From the NCBI RefSeq assembly GCF_025463825.1, contig NZ_JAODBG010000012.1, positions 1 to 60,351 on the forward strand: a DNA stretch of 60,351 nucleotides. The letters run 5' to 3'. Under the pieces are notes generated by a model that saw only the letters and a program-made list of their open reading frames with translations, did no database searches and had not been told where the DNA came from. Positions 26,250 through 36,471 of this stretch are shown here, piece by piece; the first letter of the stretch is position 1; every line of letters begins with the position of its first letter. The translations under genes were made by a program, and so were the position numbers. The stretch comes from Cryobacterium sp. (GTDB lineage: Bacteria; Actinomycetota; Actinomycetes; Actinomycetales; Microbacteriaceae).

Positions 26250-28528
26250 CAGTGCCCGCGGACCTTGCTCGTGCCGGTGACCGGCCGGGCATCCCACTCG
26301 GCCTGAGTCGCCTTCTCCGCCGGTGTGGCGACCAGGCCGGCCGGCGCGAAGATTCGCGACCGCACGGCGGGGTCCTCGCTGGTCGCGTTCGAGTGGTTCC
26401 GCCACGCGTTCCAGGTGGCCTGCAGCGCGGTGAAGATCACGATGACCGCCAGAGTCACGAACACGATCGACAGGATGCCCTGCACCATGGTGTTGCGCAC
26501 AACGGCCTCCATGGCCTCGACCGAGGTGGCCGTGCCGAAGCTGGTCTCCCCGGCGGCCAGGGCCTTGGAGAACGCGGCGTTCTGGGCGAAGTAGCCCACG
26601 CCGGGCACGGGGGAGAAGATCTTCAGGAACGACGCGGTGATCGTGACCACGGCGGCGAAGCCCAGCGGCAGCGCCACGATCCAGATGTACCTGAACAGGC
26701 CGCGCTTGGCCACGATGGCCATGCACACCGCCAGCGCGATCGCGGCGAGCAGCTGGTTGGCGATACCGAACAGCGGGAACAGCGTGTTGATTCCGCCGAG
26801 CGGGTCGGTGACGCCCATCACGAGCACGGCGCCCCAGGCTGCCACCATGATGCCGGTGCAGATCCAGGCACCCACGCGCCAGGAGGTGTCCTTGAACTTG
26901 GGGATGACGTTGCCGAGGGTGTCCTGCAGCATGAACCGGGCCACGCGGGTGCCGGCGTCCACCGCGGTGAGGATGAACAGTGCCTCGAACATGATGGCGA
27001 AGTGGTACCAGAACGCCATCATCCCGGTGCCACCGGCGACCTGCTGCATGATGTGGGCCAGACCCACCGACAGGGTGGGGGCGCCGCCGGTGCGGGAGAC
27101 GATGGATTCCTCGCCGACGTTCCTGGCGGTTTCGGTGAGCATCTCAGGAGTGAGGTTCACTCCGGTCAGGCCCAGGCCGTTCACGAACGCGACGGCGCCC
27201 TGAACGGTACCGCCGGTGAGGGCGGGGGAGGCGTTCATGGCGTAGTAGATGCCCTGGTCGATCGACAGCGCGGCGACGAGCGCCATGATCGCCACGAAGG
27301 ACTCCATCAGCATGCCGCCGTAGCCGATGAAGCGGCTCTGGCGCTCCTTCTCGATCAGCTTGGGTGTGGTGCCGGAGGCGATCAGGGCGTGAAAGCCGGA
27401 CAGGGCTCCGCAGGCGATGGTGACGAAGAGGAACGGGAAGAGCGTCCCGCTCACCACCGGGCCGGTGCCGGTCTTGGCGAACTCGGTGACGGCGGGAACC
27501 AGGATCTCGGGCCGCACGATGACGATCGCGATGGCGAGCATGCCGATGGTGCCGATCTTCATGAAGGTGGAGAGGTAGTCGCGCGGGGCCAGCAGCAGCC
27601 AGACCGGCAGGATGGCGGCGATGAAGCCGTAGACGATGATGCCGATGGCCAGCGGCACCTTGTCGATGTGGAACATGGCCGCGCCCCACTCGGTGCCGGC
27701 GATGGCGCCACCGCCGATGATGGCGGCGATGAGCAGCACGAAGCCGATGATGGAGATCTCGGTGACCTTGCCCGGACGCCAGAACCGCAGGTAGCAGCCC
27801 ATGAACAGGGCGATCGGGATGGTCATGCCGACCGAGAAGACGCCCCAGGCGCTTTCGGCCAGGGCGTTGACCACGACGAGGGCGAGGATGGCCACGATGA
27901 TCACCATGATCGTGAGCGTGGCGATGAGGGCGGCGGTGCCGCCGACCCGGCCGAGCTCGTCGCGGGCCATCTGGCCCAGCGACCGGCCGCCGCGGCGCAT
28001 GGAGAAGAACAGCACCAGGTAGTCCTGAACCGCGCCGGCGAGCACGACGCCGACGATGATCCAGATCGTTCCGGGCAGGTAGCCCATCTGGGCGGCCAGG
28101 ACCGGGCCGACCAGGGGGCCGGCGCCGGCGATGGCGGCGAAGTGGTGCCCGAAGAGCACCCGGCGGTCGGTGCGGGCGTAGTCCTTGCCGTCCGCCTTGT
28201 ACTCGGCGGGCGTCGCGCGCCGGTCATCCGGGCGCAGCAGGTGCTTCTGGATGTAGTTGGAGTAGAACCGGTACCCGATCAGGTAGGTGCAGATCGCGGC
28301 GAAGACGAACCAGATGGCGTTCACGGTCTCGCCGCGCACCACGGCCAGCATCACCCAGCTGAGCCCGCCGAGCAGCGCGATGGCCACCCAGGTGGCGATC
28401 TTCACCGGCGTCCAGTGGGCCTCCTCGGCCTCGTGGACTTTCGGATCCAGCGCGACCGGCGGAATCGCCGGGTCCTGGGTCAGGTCTGGTTCATTGGTTG
28501 CGCCGGTGGTGCCGGACTTCGCGCCCAT
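26249..28528 (-). CDS. cstA: Carbon starvation protein CstA, pyruvate transporter
   Basis: 759 residues with many membrane helices. The conserved VLFGHHFAAIAGAGPLVGPV block and the GCYLRFWRPGK loop are present, as in CstA/BtsT, which take up pyruvate (CstA was first linked to peptide use in carbon starvation). The ATG at 28528 follows GAGGAG; the frame extends further but without a site. It forms an operon with ybdD. Inner-membrane protein. Confidence 0.96.
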   Translation of the reverse strand: MGAKSGTTGATNEPDLTQDPAIPPVALDPKVHEAEEAHWTPVKIATWVAIALLGGLSWVMLAVVRGETVNAIWFVFAAICTYLIGYRFYSNYIQKHLLRPDDRRATPAEYKADGKDYARTDRRVLFGHHFAAIAGAGPLVGPVLAAQMGYLPGTIWIIVGVVLAGAVQDYLVLFFSMRRGGRSLGQMARDELGRVGGTAALIATLTIMVIIVAILALVVVNALAESAWGVFSVGMTIPIALFMGCYLRFWRPGKVTEISIIGFVLLIAAIIGGGAIAGTEWGAAMFHIDKVPLAIGIIVYGFIAAILPVWLLLAPRDYLSTFMKIGTIGMLAIAIVIVRPEILVPAVTEFAKTGTGPVVSGTLFPFLFVTIACGALSGFHALIASGTTPKLIEKERQSRFIGYGGMLMESFVAIMALVAALSIDQGIYYAMNASPALTGGTVQGAVAFVNGLGLTGVNLTPEMLTETARNVGEESIVSRTGGAPTLSVGLAHIMQQVAGGTGMMAFWYHFAIMFEALFILTAVDAGTRVARFMLQDTLGNVIPKFKDTSWRVGAWICTGIMVAAWGAVLVMGVTDPLGGINTLFPLFGIANQLLAAIALAVCMAIVAKRGLFRYIWIVALPLGFAAVVTITASFLKIFSPVPGVGYFAQNAAFSKALAAGETSFGTATSVEAMEAVVRNTMVQGILSIVFVTLAVIVIFTALQATWNAWRNHSNATSEDPAVRSRIFAPAGLVATPAEKATQAEWDARPVTGTSKVRGH

Positions 28529-28669
28529 TGGTACTCCTCGTTGAGATACACAGAAACTCACAGCGGTTTGCCGGGTTACCCCGCAACCGTAACAGCCGAT
28601 GGGCTCGGCCCCAGTGCCATAGGTCCCGATTTTCAGCGGCTATCGCCTGAGGACCGGGGGTTTTTCTTT

Positions 28670-29518
28670 TCAGGGATGGGCCGCGCTGGTGAAGACGTCG
28701 TTGAGGGTCACGCAGGTCAGCCGGCGGTCGTACAGGAGAGCACGCAGCTGCGGGAAGACGTTGGTGACAGGCAGGAAATTGAGGTGGCCGATCACGATGT
28801 GCTGCGGCAGGAACCACTCGGTGGCGAAGTCGACCACCTGTTGTTCGGAGATGAGGCCGGAGTCGGAGAGCGATCCGTACCAGGTGGTCGGCACCGAATA
28901 GCCCAGATCGGCGGCCAGCGCATCCACCCGGTCGTCGTGCACCCCGAACGGCGGCCGGAAGTACGGCCGGGCGTCCACACCGAAGGTCTCGGCCAGGAAC
29001 TCGTGGTTGCGGGAGAGCTCGCCGGTGACCTCGGAATCGGCGAGTGTGCTGAGGTCCGGGTGCGACCAGGTGTGATTGCCCAGCTGGATCTGCCCGCTCG
29101 CCACGAGTGGGCGCAGCTGTTCGGCGTTGTCGGTCCAGGCTCGGTAGGACCCGGTGACGAAGAAGGTGAGGCGGATGCCGGTATCGGCCGCGAACCGGGC
29201 GTACCGGGCGACGACCTCGCTGCTCGAGCCGTCGTCCACGGTCCAGGCCAGCAGGGCGCCATCGCCGGGGAGCCCGGAGAGCGTCCCGGACGGTACCGGC
29301 ACACGGGTGAGGTCCGGGGCCGGCAGTCGGGCGGGCACCGCCGGCGGCACCGCCCCCGGGTAGGGACGCGGCGTTGCGGTGGCGGTCGCGGCGTCCGTGG
29401 CGGCATCCGGGCCTTCGGGTGCGATCGCGGCGCAGCCGGCCAGGGTGAGCGACAGGCCGAGCGAAGCGAGAAGCGTGCGCCGCGTCACCGGGGCGACGGC
29501 CGGGTCGTCCTGCCACAT
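28670..29518 (-). CDS. Polysaccharide deacetylase (NodB) lipoprotein
   Basis: 282 residues. The N-terminus has a Tat-like double Arg (VTRRTLLASLGLSL) and lipobox LAGC with Cys29, so it should be an exported lipoprotein. The NodB domain shows VDDG (Asp95, Asp96), NHTWSHP with metal ligands His149 and His153, RPPFG and the late IGHLNF motif. Substrate could be peptidoglycan or another N-acetylated surface glycan. The ATG follows GGGGGAGG. It is divergent from glyS. Confidence 0.93.
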   Translation of the reverse strand: MWQDDPAVAPVTRRTLLASLGLSLTLAGCAAIAPEGPDAATDAATATATPRPYPGAVPPAVPARLPAPDLTRVPVPSGTLSGLPGDGALLAWTVDDGSSSEVVARYARFAADTGIRLTFFVTGSYRAWTDNAEQLRPLVASGQIQLGNHTWSHPDLSTLADSEVTGELSRNHEFLAETFGVDARPYFRPPFGVHDDRVDALAADLGYSVPTTWYGSLSDSGLISEQQVVDFATEWFLPQHIVIGHLNFLPVTNVFPQLRALLYDRRLTCVTLNDVFTSAAHP

Positions 29519-29652
29519 GACGATCCTCCCCCGGCGTCGGGTGGCAGCCGTCGGCGCCGCAGGACTGGGGCGCAGAACCCGAATGGACCCGACCGTACCC
29601 GCCTGCAGGGCCGCGGGCAATGCCCGTAACCGGGGGCTTCGCCGAGGTTGGC

Positions 29653-29692
29653 TAAAATGGACGAATCCGTTCCCGGGCCCCGCCCGGTGTTT
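29653..29692 (+). promoter_or_regulatory. glyS promoter -10 box and leader hairpin
   Basis: TAAAAT (29653-29658) is a good -10 box, giving a leader of about 55 nt before the GTG. Within it CCGGGC-CCC-GCCCGG (29673-29687) forms a hairpin followed directly by TGTTTT, resembling a small intrinsic terminator. It may act as an attenuator, or be chance. No T-box motif is seen. Confidence 0.45.
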
Positions 29693-29722
29693 TGACCATC
29701 CTTCTGGACCATTGGAGCCACC

Positions 29723-31108
29723 GTGGCCGCACTTTCCCGTCTTGATTCCGTTATCGCCCTCGCCCGCCACCGCGGCTTCGTCTTCCAGGCCGGTGAGATC
29801 TACGGCGGCAGCAAGTCCGCCTGGGACTACGGACCCCTCGGCGTGGAGCTGAAGGAGAACATCAAGAAGCAGTGGTGGCGCTTCATGGTCACCAGCCGTG
29901 ACGACGTCGTGGGCCTGGACTCCTCCGTCATCCTGCCGCGCAAGGTCTGGGAGGCCTCCGGCCACGTCGAGGTGTTCTCCGACCCGCTGGTCGAGTGCAC
30001 CAGCTGCCACAAGCGCTTCCGCGAGGACCACCTGGTGGAGGAGTTCGAAGAGAAGAAGGGCCGTGTCCCGGAGGGCGGCATCGACGGCATCGCCTGCCCC
30101 AACTGCGGCAACCGGCACACCTGGACCGAGCCGCGCGCGTTCTCCGGCCTGCTCAAGACCTTCCTCGGTCCCATCGACGACGAGGCCGGCATGCACTACC
30201 TGCGCCCCGAGACCGCGCAGGGCATCTTCGTCAACTTCGCCAACGTGTTGCAGGCGGCGCGGATGAAGCCCCCGTTCGGCATCGGCCAGATCGGCAAGAG
30301 CTTCCGCAACGAGATCACCCCCGGAAACTTCATCTTCCGCACCCGCGAGTTCGAGCAAATGGAGATGGAGTTCTTCGTCGAGCCCGGCAGCGACGAGGAA
30401 TGGCACCAGTACTGGATCGACCAGCGGATGAGCTGGTACACGGGCCTCGGCATCAACATCGAGAACCTGCGCCTCTTCGAGCACCCCGCGGAAAAGCTCT
30501 CGCACTACTCCAAGCGCACCGTCGACATCGAGTACCGCTTCGGCTTCACCGGCAGCGAGTTCGGCGAGCTGGAGGGTGTGGCCAACCGCACCGACTTCGA
30601 CCTCAAGACGCACTCCGAGGCATCCGGCAAGGACCTCTCCTACTTCGACCAGACCAAGAACGAACGCTGGATCCCCTACGTGATCGAGCCCGCGGCCGGC
30701 CTCACCCGCTCGCTGATGGCGTTCCTGGTCGACGCCTACCACGAGGAGGAGGTGCCCAACGCGAAGGGCGGCGTCGACAAGCGCACCGTGCTCAAGCTCG
30801 ACCCGCGCCTGGCCCCGATCAAAGCCGCCGTGCTGCCGCTGAGCCGCAACGAGGCCCTCTCGCCCATGGCCCGCTCGCTGGCCGCGCGCCTGCGCGAGTC
30901 CTGGAACGTCGACTTCGACGACGCCGGGGCCATCGGCCGCAGGTACCGCCGCCAGGACGAGATCGGCACGCCGTACTGCATCACGGTGGACTTCGACTCG
31001 CTCGACGACCAGGCCGTCACTGTGCGTGACCGCGACACCATGGCGCAGGAGCGCGTGTCGCTGGCCGAGCTCGACGCCTACCTGGCCGTGCGCCTGCGCG
31101 GAGCCTGA
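29723..31108 (+). CDS. glyS: Glycyl-tRNA synthetase (homodimeric class II)
   Basis: 461 residues, the alpha2-type single-chain enzyme used by Actinobacteria. Start: GTG in the phrase CACCGTGGCC after GGAGC. The N-terminus [19 protein letters not shown], the Cys pairs of the insertion (CTSCHKRF and [10 protein letters not shown], likely zinc site), motif 2 ([16 protein letters not shown]) and motif 3 ([11 protein letters not shown]) are present, then the C-terminal anticodon domain. It charges tRNA-Gly. Monocistronic. Confidence 0.97.
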   Translation: MAALSRLDSVIALARHRGFVFQAGEIYGGSKSAWDYGPLGVELKENIKKQWWRFMVTSRDDVVGLDSSVILPRKVWEASGHVEVFSDPLVECTSCHKRFREDHLVEEFEEKKGRVPEGGIDGIACPNCGNRHTWTEPRAFSGLLKTFLGPIDDEAGMHYLRPETAQGIFVNFANVLQAARMKPPFGIGQIGKSFRNEITPGNFIFRTREFEQMEMEFFVEPGSDEEWHQYWIDQRMSWYTGLGINIENLRLFEHPAEKLSHYSKRTVDIEYRFGFTGSEFGELEGVANRTDFDLKTHSEASGKDLSYFDQTKNERWIPYVIEPAAGLTRSLMAFLVDAYHEEEVPNAKGGVDKRTVLKLDPRLAPIKAAVLPLSRNEALSPMARSLAARLRESWNVDFDDAGAIGRRYRRQDEIGTPYCITVDFDSLDDQAVTVRDRDTMAQERVSLAELDAYLAVRLRGA

Positions 31109-31142
31109 CCCGCGCCATCCGGCGCCTGACCCGCCTTTCGCG

Positions 31143-31208
31143 CTGCGCGGGTCGGGCGCCGTTTCGCGGGTGGCGCGCCACCCGCGCAGCGGCGCCGTAC
31201 CCGCGCAG
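31143..31208. terminator. 66-nt palindrome between glyS and an alcohol dehydrogenase gene
   Basis: Exactly symmetric about 31175/31176. A perfect 22-bp core (31165-31186, CGCGGGTGGC and its complement) is followed outward by a 3-nt mismatch, GGCGCCG/CGGCGCC, a 2-nt mismatch and CTGCGCGGGT/ACCCGCGCAG. An overlapping hairpin GACCCGC/GCGGGTC (31128-31153) could compete. It sits between two convergent stops and is probably a bidirectional 3' end structure. Confidence 0.7.
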
Positions 31209-31239
31209 CGTCCGCGATCCGGCGCGGGGAACCCGGGGG

Positions 31240-32286
31240 TTAAGGCAGGGTCAGGTCGATCAGGGTGACGCCGGCCGCCGGCAGCGCGGCTGACATTGCG
31301 GCCAGGGCGCCGGGCGCCTCCGCCAGCGGGATGCGGGCGGCGATCAGGTCCTGCGGGCGCAACGAGCCACCGGCGACCAGGGCCATCAGCTCCGGGTAGT
31401 CGCTTGCGGGCATGCCGTGGCTGCCGAGCACGGCCAGTTCCCGGCCGATCACCTCGCCCAGCGGCAACCGCGGGTCCTCGGCGAGCAGGCCGATCTGCAC
31501 GTGCCGACCGCGGGTGGCCAGCGAGCGGATGGCGATGCCGACCGTGTTCTCCCGGCCGAGTGCCTCCACCGACACCTGCGCGCCCCCGTCGGAGAGCAGG
31601 CGGATCCGCTCGACCACCGCGTCGTCACTCATCCCGCTGGAGTTGACCGTGTAGACCGCGCCGGCGCGCGCGGCGGCGGCCAGGGCGTCCACGCTGATGT
31701 CCACGGCGATCACCCGGGCGCCCAGCGCCGCACCGATCATCACCGCCGACAGGCCCACCCCGCCGCAACCGACCACCACGAGGGTCTCTCCGGCGACGAC
31801 CCTGGCCTGGTGGACCAGACCGCGGTACGACGTGGCGAACCGGCAGCCGAGCAGGGCGGCGGCGCCGGCATCGAGGTCGTCCGGCACCCTGATGAGGTTG
31901 ATGTCGGCGTTGTGCAACGCCACCCGTTCGGCGTACGAACCCCAGTGGGTGAAGCCGGGCTGGGTCTGGTTGCGGCAGACCTGCGCGTTGCCGCTCGCGC
32001 ATTCCGGGCAGTCGCCGCAGGCGCACACGAACGGCACCGTGACCCGCTGGCCCACCGCGAAGCACGTGACGAGGGGACCGATGGCGTCGATCACGCCGAC
32101 GAGTTCGTGACCCGGGACATGCGGCAGGCCGATGCCGTCGTCGTGGCCGAGCCAGCCGTGCCAGTCGCTGCGGCAGAGACCGGTGGCCTCCACCCGCACG
32201 ACAACGCCGGCGGCGCTGGGCTCGGGGTCGGCCACCTCACGCAGCTCGGGCAGCACGCCGAAGGTGTCGAACCAGACCGCCCGCAC
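31240..32286 (-). CDS. Zinc-dependent alcohol dehydrogenase (MDR)
   Basis: 348 residues. The catalytic zinc site (GLCRSDWHGW and GHELVGVID) and the structural-zinc loop CACGDCPECASGNAQVC are present, followed by the Rossmann motif VVVGCGGVGLSAVMIG. Substrate not determined. The GTG start lies 1 nt after the hemA stop, so the gene is probably read from the hemA transcript, an unusual partner for heme synthesis. Confidence 0.94.
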   Translation of the reverse strand: MRAVWFDTFGVLPELREVADPEPSAAGVVVRVEATGLCRSDWHGWLGHDDGIGLPHVPGHELVGVIDAIGPLVTCFAVGQRVTVPFVCACGDCPECASGNAQVCRNQTQPGFTHWGSYAERVALHNADINLIRVPDDLDAGAAALLGCRFATSYRGLVHQARVVAGETLVVVGCGGVGLSAVMIGAALGARVIAVDISVDALAAAARAGAVYTVNSSGMSDDAVVERIRLLSDGGAQVSVEALGRENTVGIAIRSLATRGRHVQIGLLAEDPRLPLGEVIGRELAVLGSHGMPASDYPELMALVAGGSLRPQDLIAARIPLAEAPGALAAMSAALPAAGVTLIDLTLP

Positions 32287-32287
32287 G

Positions 32288-33688
32288 TCAGGAGGCGGCG
32301 GTGGCGTCGCCGGCCGCGGGAAGGTGGGCCGCTTCGGCGCCGAGCTCCGGCAACGTCACGTCGATGCCGAACAGCGCCTCGAGGCCGCCGAGGAATGCGG
32401 CCTGCTCGCCGGCCCTGGCCAGTTCGCGGGAGCGCACCATCGGCGTGTGCAGCAGCACCCCGGTGAGGTGCCGCAGGGCGGACTCGGTCTGTTCGCTGTT
32501 GTCGCCGCGGGCGTGCGCCCGCTCGATCTCGGCGTCGAGGATGTCGAAGACGTAGGAGCGCAGCGCCACCACGGCGGGCGCAAGGCTCTGCTCCTCTGCC
32601 ACGGCCGAGAACTTCTTCGCCGCCCGGCCCACCAGCTTGCGAGCCTCGCTCGTGGCGTTGAGCTGCTCGAGCGGCGCGTGGATGCGAATGGTCTCCAGGT
32701 CGAGCAGTTCGACGCCGGGCACGTCGCTCACGTCGGGGTCGACGTTGCGCGGCAGGCCCAGGTCGATGACCAGCTGACGGGCGATCTCGGTGTCGCCGAC
32801 CGGGCAGGAACGCACGGCGGGCGTGTCGCCGCTGAGGCTCGCCACGGGCGCCGCGGCGCTGTGCCGGGCGGCGAGCAGCGCCCGGCCGGTGGTGAGGATG
32901 CCCGCGTCGATGACGTGGTGCTCCGCGGTGGTGCAGGTGAGGATCAGGTCCGCCAGCGCCGACTCGGCGGCCAGGGCGGCGGCATCCGTCGGAACGGCCG
33001 CGATGTCGTGCGACGCGGCGAAGCGTACGGCCCGGCCGGACGGCGAGTAGACCCGCACATCGGTGACGCCGAGGTCGCGGAGGGCGGCCAACGAGGCGCC
33101 GGCGTAGCGGCCGGTGCCCACCAGCAGCACCCGGGTGTGCGCCCAGTCGGTGACCCGGCTCTCGGCCAGCTCCAGGGACAGCCGCACGAGCGACCGGCCG
33201 GCCGCACCGATGCCGGTGCGGTTCTTCACGCCGCGGGAGGTCTGGGAGGCCCGCTGGAACAATCGCTCCAGCTCCGGGCTGGTGGTGCCCTTGGCGCGGG
33301 CCTCCTCGAGCGAGCGGCGCACCTGGCCCGCGATCTCGCCCTCGCCGACGACGACGGACTCGAGCCCGCTGGTCACGGCGAAGAGATGCTCGGCGACACC
33401 GTTGCCGTGCACGAGGTCGAGGGTGTCGCGCAGCAGGTCGGCGCTGACGCCGGTGCTGGCGCTGACGGCGTCGATGGCCGCGTAGACCGCGGGCAGCGGG
33501 GAGACACCGAACGGTTCGTCGAGGTCCAGGTAGGCCTCGAACCGGTTGCAGGTGGCCACGACAACAGCGCCGCTGAGCGCATGGTGCCCGGTGAGCATGC
33601 CGCCGGCGGCGGCGTCCGCGCCGACGGAGAGCTTTTCGAGCACGTCGAAGCTGGAGTTCTTGTGGTTCGCGGACAGACAAATCAGCAC
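32288..33688 (-). CDS. hemA: Glutamyl-tRNA reductase
   Basis: 466 residues. It reduces glutamyl-tRNA to glutamate-1-semialdehyde, the first committed step of C5-pathway tetrapyrrole synthesis. The nucleophile is Cys47 in VVATCNRFE, and the NADPH domain has [11 protein letters not shown] (about 163-175); the C-terminal dimerisation helix follows. GTG start at 33688: TAGAAT (33695-33700) ends 6 nt before it, so the mRNA is probably leaderless. Divergent from hemE. Confidence 0.96.
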   Translation of the reverse strand: MLICLSANHKNSSFDVLEKLSVGADAAAGGMLTGHHALSGAVVVATCNRFEAYLDLDEPFGVSPLPAVYAAIDAVSASTGVSADLLRDTLDLVHGNGVAEHLFAVTSGLESVVVGEGEIAGQVRRSLEEARAKGTTSPELERLFQRASQTSRGVKNRTGIGAAGRSLVRLSLELAESRVTDWAHTRVLLVGTGRYAGASLAALRDLGVTDVRVYSPSGRAVRFAASHDIAAVPTDAAALAAESALADLILTCTTAEHHVIDAGILTTGRALLAARHSAAAPVASLSGDTPAVRSCPVGDTEIARQLVIDLGLPRNVDPDVSDVPGVELLDLETIRIHAPLEQLNATSEARKLVGRAAKKFSAVAEEQSLAPAVVALRSYVFDILDAEIERAHARGDNSEQTESALRHLTGVLLHTPMVRSRELARAGEQAAFLGGLEALFGIDVTLPELGAEAAHLPAAGDATAAS

Positions 33689-33694
33689 TGCTTG

Positions 33695-33700
33695 ATTCTA
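33695..33700 (-). promoter_or_regulatory. -10 box of a probable leaderless hemA mRNA
   Basis: TAGAAT on the minus strand, 6 nt before the GTG at 33688. A small dyad CTAC-N5-GTAG (33698-33710) overlaps it and could be a regulator site. Confidence 0.55.
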
Positions 33701-33762
33701 CGTTGTGTAGCAGTGCGGTCGGGAATCGTGTGGAATCCAAGATTTAGGAGACAATTGAACGG

Positions 33763-34908
33763 ATGAACCTCGACGAGTTGCACCCACTTTCCGCCGGCCG
33801 CACCGCCGACTCCCGCCTGATCCGGGCGTACCAGGGCACCCGCCCCGCCGTGACCCCGGTGTGGTTCATGCGCCAAGCCGGCCGGTCGCTGCCCGAGTAC
33901 CGTGAGCTGCGGGTCGGCACCCGGATGCTCGACGCCTGCCTCGACCCCGAGATGGCCAGCGAGATCACCCTGCAGCCGATCCGCCGGCACGGGGTCGACG
34001 CCGGCATCCTGTTCAGCGACATCGTCGTGCCGCTGAAGCTCGTGGGCGTGGACGTCGAGATCGTCGCCGGCAAGGGTCCGGTGCTGGCCAGGGCCGTTCG
34101 CACCGCGGCGGATGTCGAACGCCTCACCGCCCTGGACCCCGCCGTGCTCGACACCGCGCTGGAGCCCATCCGGCAGGCCGTCGCCCGCACCGTCGCCGAG
34201 CTCGGTTCGACCCCGCTGATCGGTTTCGCCGGGGCGCCGTTCACCCTGGCCGCGTACATCGTCGAGGGCGGGCCGTCCAAGGACCACATCCACGCCCGCA
34301 CGCTCATGCACTCCGACCCGGCTGCCTGGGCGGCGCTGATGGCGTGGACCGCCGAGGTCACCGGCCGGTTCCTGCGCTCGCAGGTGCTCGCCGGCGCCAG
34401 CGCCGCGCAGCTGTTCGACTCCTGGGCCGGCGCGCTGTCGCTCAGCGACTACTCCCGCTTCGTCGCCCCGGCCTCCACCGCCGCCATCGCCCATGTGCGC
34501 GACCTCACCTACGCGGAGCCCGTCGGCGACGGCGCCGCCGACCCGGAGTCGATCCGCCGCAACGTGCCCGTCGTGCACTTCGGTGTCGGCACCGGTGAAC
34601 TGCTCAAGGCCATGCACGGCATCGGCGCCGACGTGGTCGGCGTGGACTACCGGGTGCCGCTCGACGAGGCCAGCCGGCGGCTCGGCGGGGTGGTGCCCGT
34701 GCAGGGCAACATCGACCCCGCCCTCCTCAACGCGCCCTGGCCGGTGCTCGAGGCGCACGTCCTCGACGTGCTCGAACGCGGCCGCACGGCCCCCGCCCAC
34801 GTCCTCAACCTCGGTCACGGGGTGCCTCCGGAAACCAACCCCGACGTGCTCACCCGGCTGGTCGAGTTCGTGCACGCAACCAGCTCCACCCCCTCGCTCG
34901 CCCTGTAG
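33763..34908 (+). CDS. hemE: Uroporphyrinogen decarboxylase
   Basis: 381 residues. HemE converts uroporphyrinogen III to coproporphyrinogen III. The family signature PVWFMRQAGRSLPEYRELR is complete, as are GILFSDIVVPLK with its catalytic Asp and the GFAGAPFTLAAYIVEGG segment. First gene of the rightward heme set; 48 nt before cgoX. A GGAG lies about 12 nt upstream of the ATG. Confidence 0.96.
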   Translation: MNLDELHPLSAGRTADSRLIRAYQGTRPAVTPVWFMRQAGRSLPEYRELRVGTRMLDACLDPEMASEITLQPIRRHGVDAGILFSDIVVPLKLVGVDVEIVAGKGPVLARAVRTAADVERLTALDPAVLDTALEPIRQAVARTVAELGSTPLIGFAGAPFTLAAYIVEGGPSKDHIHARTLMHSDPAAWAALMAWTAEVTGRFLRSQVLAGASAAQLFDSWAGALSLSDYSRFVAPASTAAIAHVRDLTYAEPVGDGAADPESIRRNVPVVHFGVGTGELLKAMHGIGADVVGVDYRVPLDEASRRLGGVVPVQGNIDPALLNAPWPVLEAHVLDVLERGRTAPAHVLNLGHGVPPETNPDVLTRLVEFVHATSSTPSLAL

Positions 34909-34956
34909 CGAGCAGCGAGTCCGCGGCGCGAAGCGCCGGAGACGGAAGGCACGGTC

Positions 34957-36471
34957 ATGAAAGACGTTCTGGTCATCGGCGGCGGTGTCGCCGGACTGGT
35001 CGCGGCCCGTGAGTGCGCCCACCTCGGGCTCAGCGTTGCGGTGCTGGAGGCGGCCGACGCCGTCGGCGGTGCCGTCGGGCGTCAGGAGGTGGCCGGCCTG
35101 CTGCTGGACAGCGGGGCGGAGAGCTTCGCGGTGCGCGGCAACACCGTCGCGGCGTTCCTCGACGATCTCGGCCTCACCGACCAGATCATCGAGCCCAACC
35201 CGGCCGGCGCCTGGCTGCACCTGCCGCCGAACCGTGCCGGCGGTGCCGCGATGAGCGTGCCGCTGCCGGCCGCCGGGGTGCTCGGCATCCCCGGCTCGCC
35301 GCTGGCCGACGATGTGCGCCGCGCCATCGGCTGGTCCGGCGCGTTGCGCGCCTACGCCGACCGGGTGATGCCGGTGCTCAAGATCGGGCGGGAGCACAGC
35401 CTCGGCGAGCTCGTCGAGAAGCGGATGGGCAAGAAGGTCCTCGACCGCCTCGTCAGCCCCGTCGCCGGCGGAGTGTACGCCACCGACGCCCGTGACCTCG
35501 AGGTGGACGTCGTCGCACCCGGCCTGAACAACGCCCTCACCACGGTCGGATCGCTGTCCGGCGCGGTGCTGGCTCTGCGCACCGCCGCCCCGGCGGGCTC
35601 CGCCGTGCGGGGACTGGACGGCGGCATGCACCGCCTGGTGGCGGCCCTCGTGGCCGACCTCGAGCGCTTCGACGCCGAGATCCGCCCGGCCACCCCGGTG
35701 ACGGGGTTCCGCCCCGTCGATACCGACACCGTCGCCGCCGACGGCACAGTGACGTCCACGCGTACCTGGCTGGTCGACCTCGCGCCGGAGAGCGCCGCCG
35801 CCGACCCGGCCGACGCGGGCACGATCATCGGCGCCGCGCCGCGCACCCTCGAGGCCCGCCACGTGATCCTCGCCGTGCCCGCCGCGGCCGCCCTGGCCCT
35901 GCTGGAGCCGCTCGGCGTCGACTTCGCCGCCCTGGCCGCGCTCGACTGGCCGGCGCCGGCCGCCGTGGAGCTCGCCACCCTGGTGCTCGACGCCCCGGCC
36001 CTGGACGCGCATCCTCGTGGCACGGGTGTGCTCGTCGCCGTCGACACCCCCGGCGTGACGGCGAAGGCACTCACCCACGCCACGGCCAAGTGGGACTGGC
36101 TCGCCGCCCTCACCCCGGCCGGGCGGCACGTCGTTCGGCTGTCCTTCGGACGGGCCGGCGCCGGCGTGCCCACCCTCGACCTCAGCGACGACGAGCTGCT
36201 GGACCTGGCCGTGCACGACGCCGCCGCCATCCTCGGGGTCGACCTCTCCGCGGCCCAGGTCCGCGGCTTCGCCCGCACCCTGTGGAGCGACGGGCTCTCC
36301 CCCGCCACGCTCGGCGCCCCCGACCGCATCCGCCGGGTGCGCGAGATGGTCGAGGCGACCCCCGGACTCGACGTCACCGGCGGCTGGCTTTCCGGCACCG
36401 GGCTGGCCTCCGTCATTCCGGATGCGATCAACGCGGGTATCCGCGGCAGACGGGCAGTGCTAGACCTCTGA
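34957..36471 (+). CDS. cgoX: Coproporphyrinogen III oxidase (HemY/CgoX type)
   Basis: 504 residues, FAD-binding flavoprotein starting VLVIGGGVAGLVAARE. In bacteria that carry ChdC, as here, this HemY-type protein oxidises coproporphyrinogen III to coproporphyrin III rather than acting on protoporphyrinogen. Other family features: GGAVGRQEVAGLLLDSGAES, the SPVAGGVYATDARDL block and the C-terminal GWLSGTGLASVIPDAI flavin site. The ATG follows GGAAGG. Confidence 0.94.
   Translation: MKDVLVIGGGVAGLVAARECAHLGLSVAVLEAADAVGGAVGRQEVAGLLLDSGAESFAVRGNTVAAFLDDLGLTDQIIEPNPAGAWLHLPPNRAGGAAMSVPLPAAGVLGIPGSPLADDVRRAIGWSGALRAYADRVMPVLKIGREHSLGELVEKRMGKKVLDRLVSPVAGGVYATDARDLEVDVVAPGLNNALTTVGSLSGAVLALRTAAPAGSAVRGLDGGMHRLVAALVADLERFDAEIRPATPVTGFRPVDTDTVAADGTVTSTRTWLVDLAPESAAADPADAGTIIGAAPRTLEARHVILAVPAAAALALLEPLGVDFAALAALDWPAPAAVELATLVLDAPALDAHPRGTGVLVAVDTPGVTAKALTHATAKWDWLAALTPAGRHVVRLSFGRAGAGVPTLDLSDDELLDLAVHDAAAILGVDLSAAQVRGFARTLWSDGLSPATLGAPDRIRRVREMVEATPGLDVTGGWLSGTGLASVIPDAINAGIRGRRAVLDL

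Noticed and set aside
26252..29629. 1125-codon open frame opposite cstA
   Set aside because: It is antisense to a clear CstA/deacetylase pair, very His/Gly/Glu-rich as GC-rich shadows are, and has no ribosome site or domain.
33682..36216. 844-codon open frame opposite hemE and cgoX
   Set aside because: Shadow of two confident heme genes; composition is typical of antisense frames.
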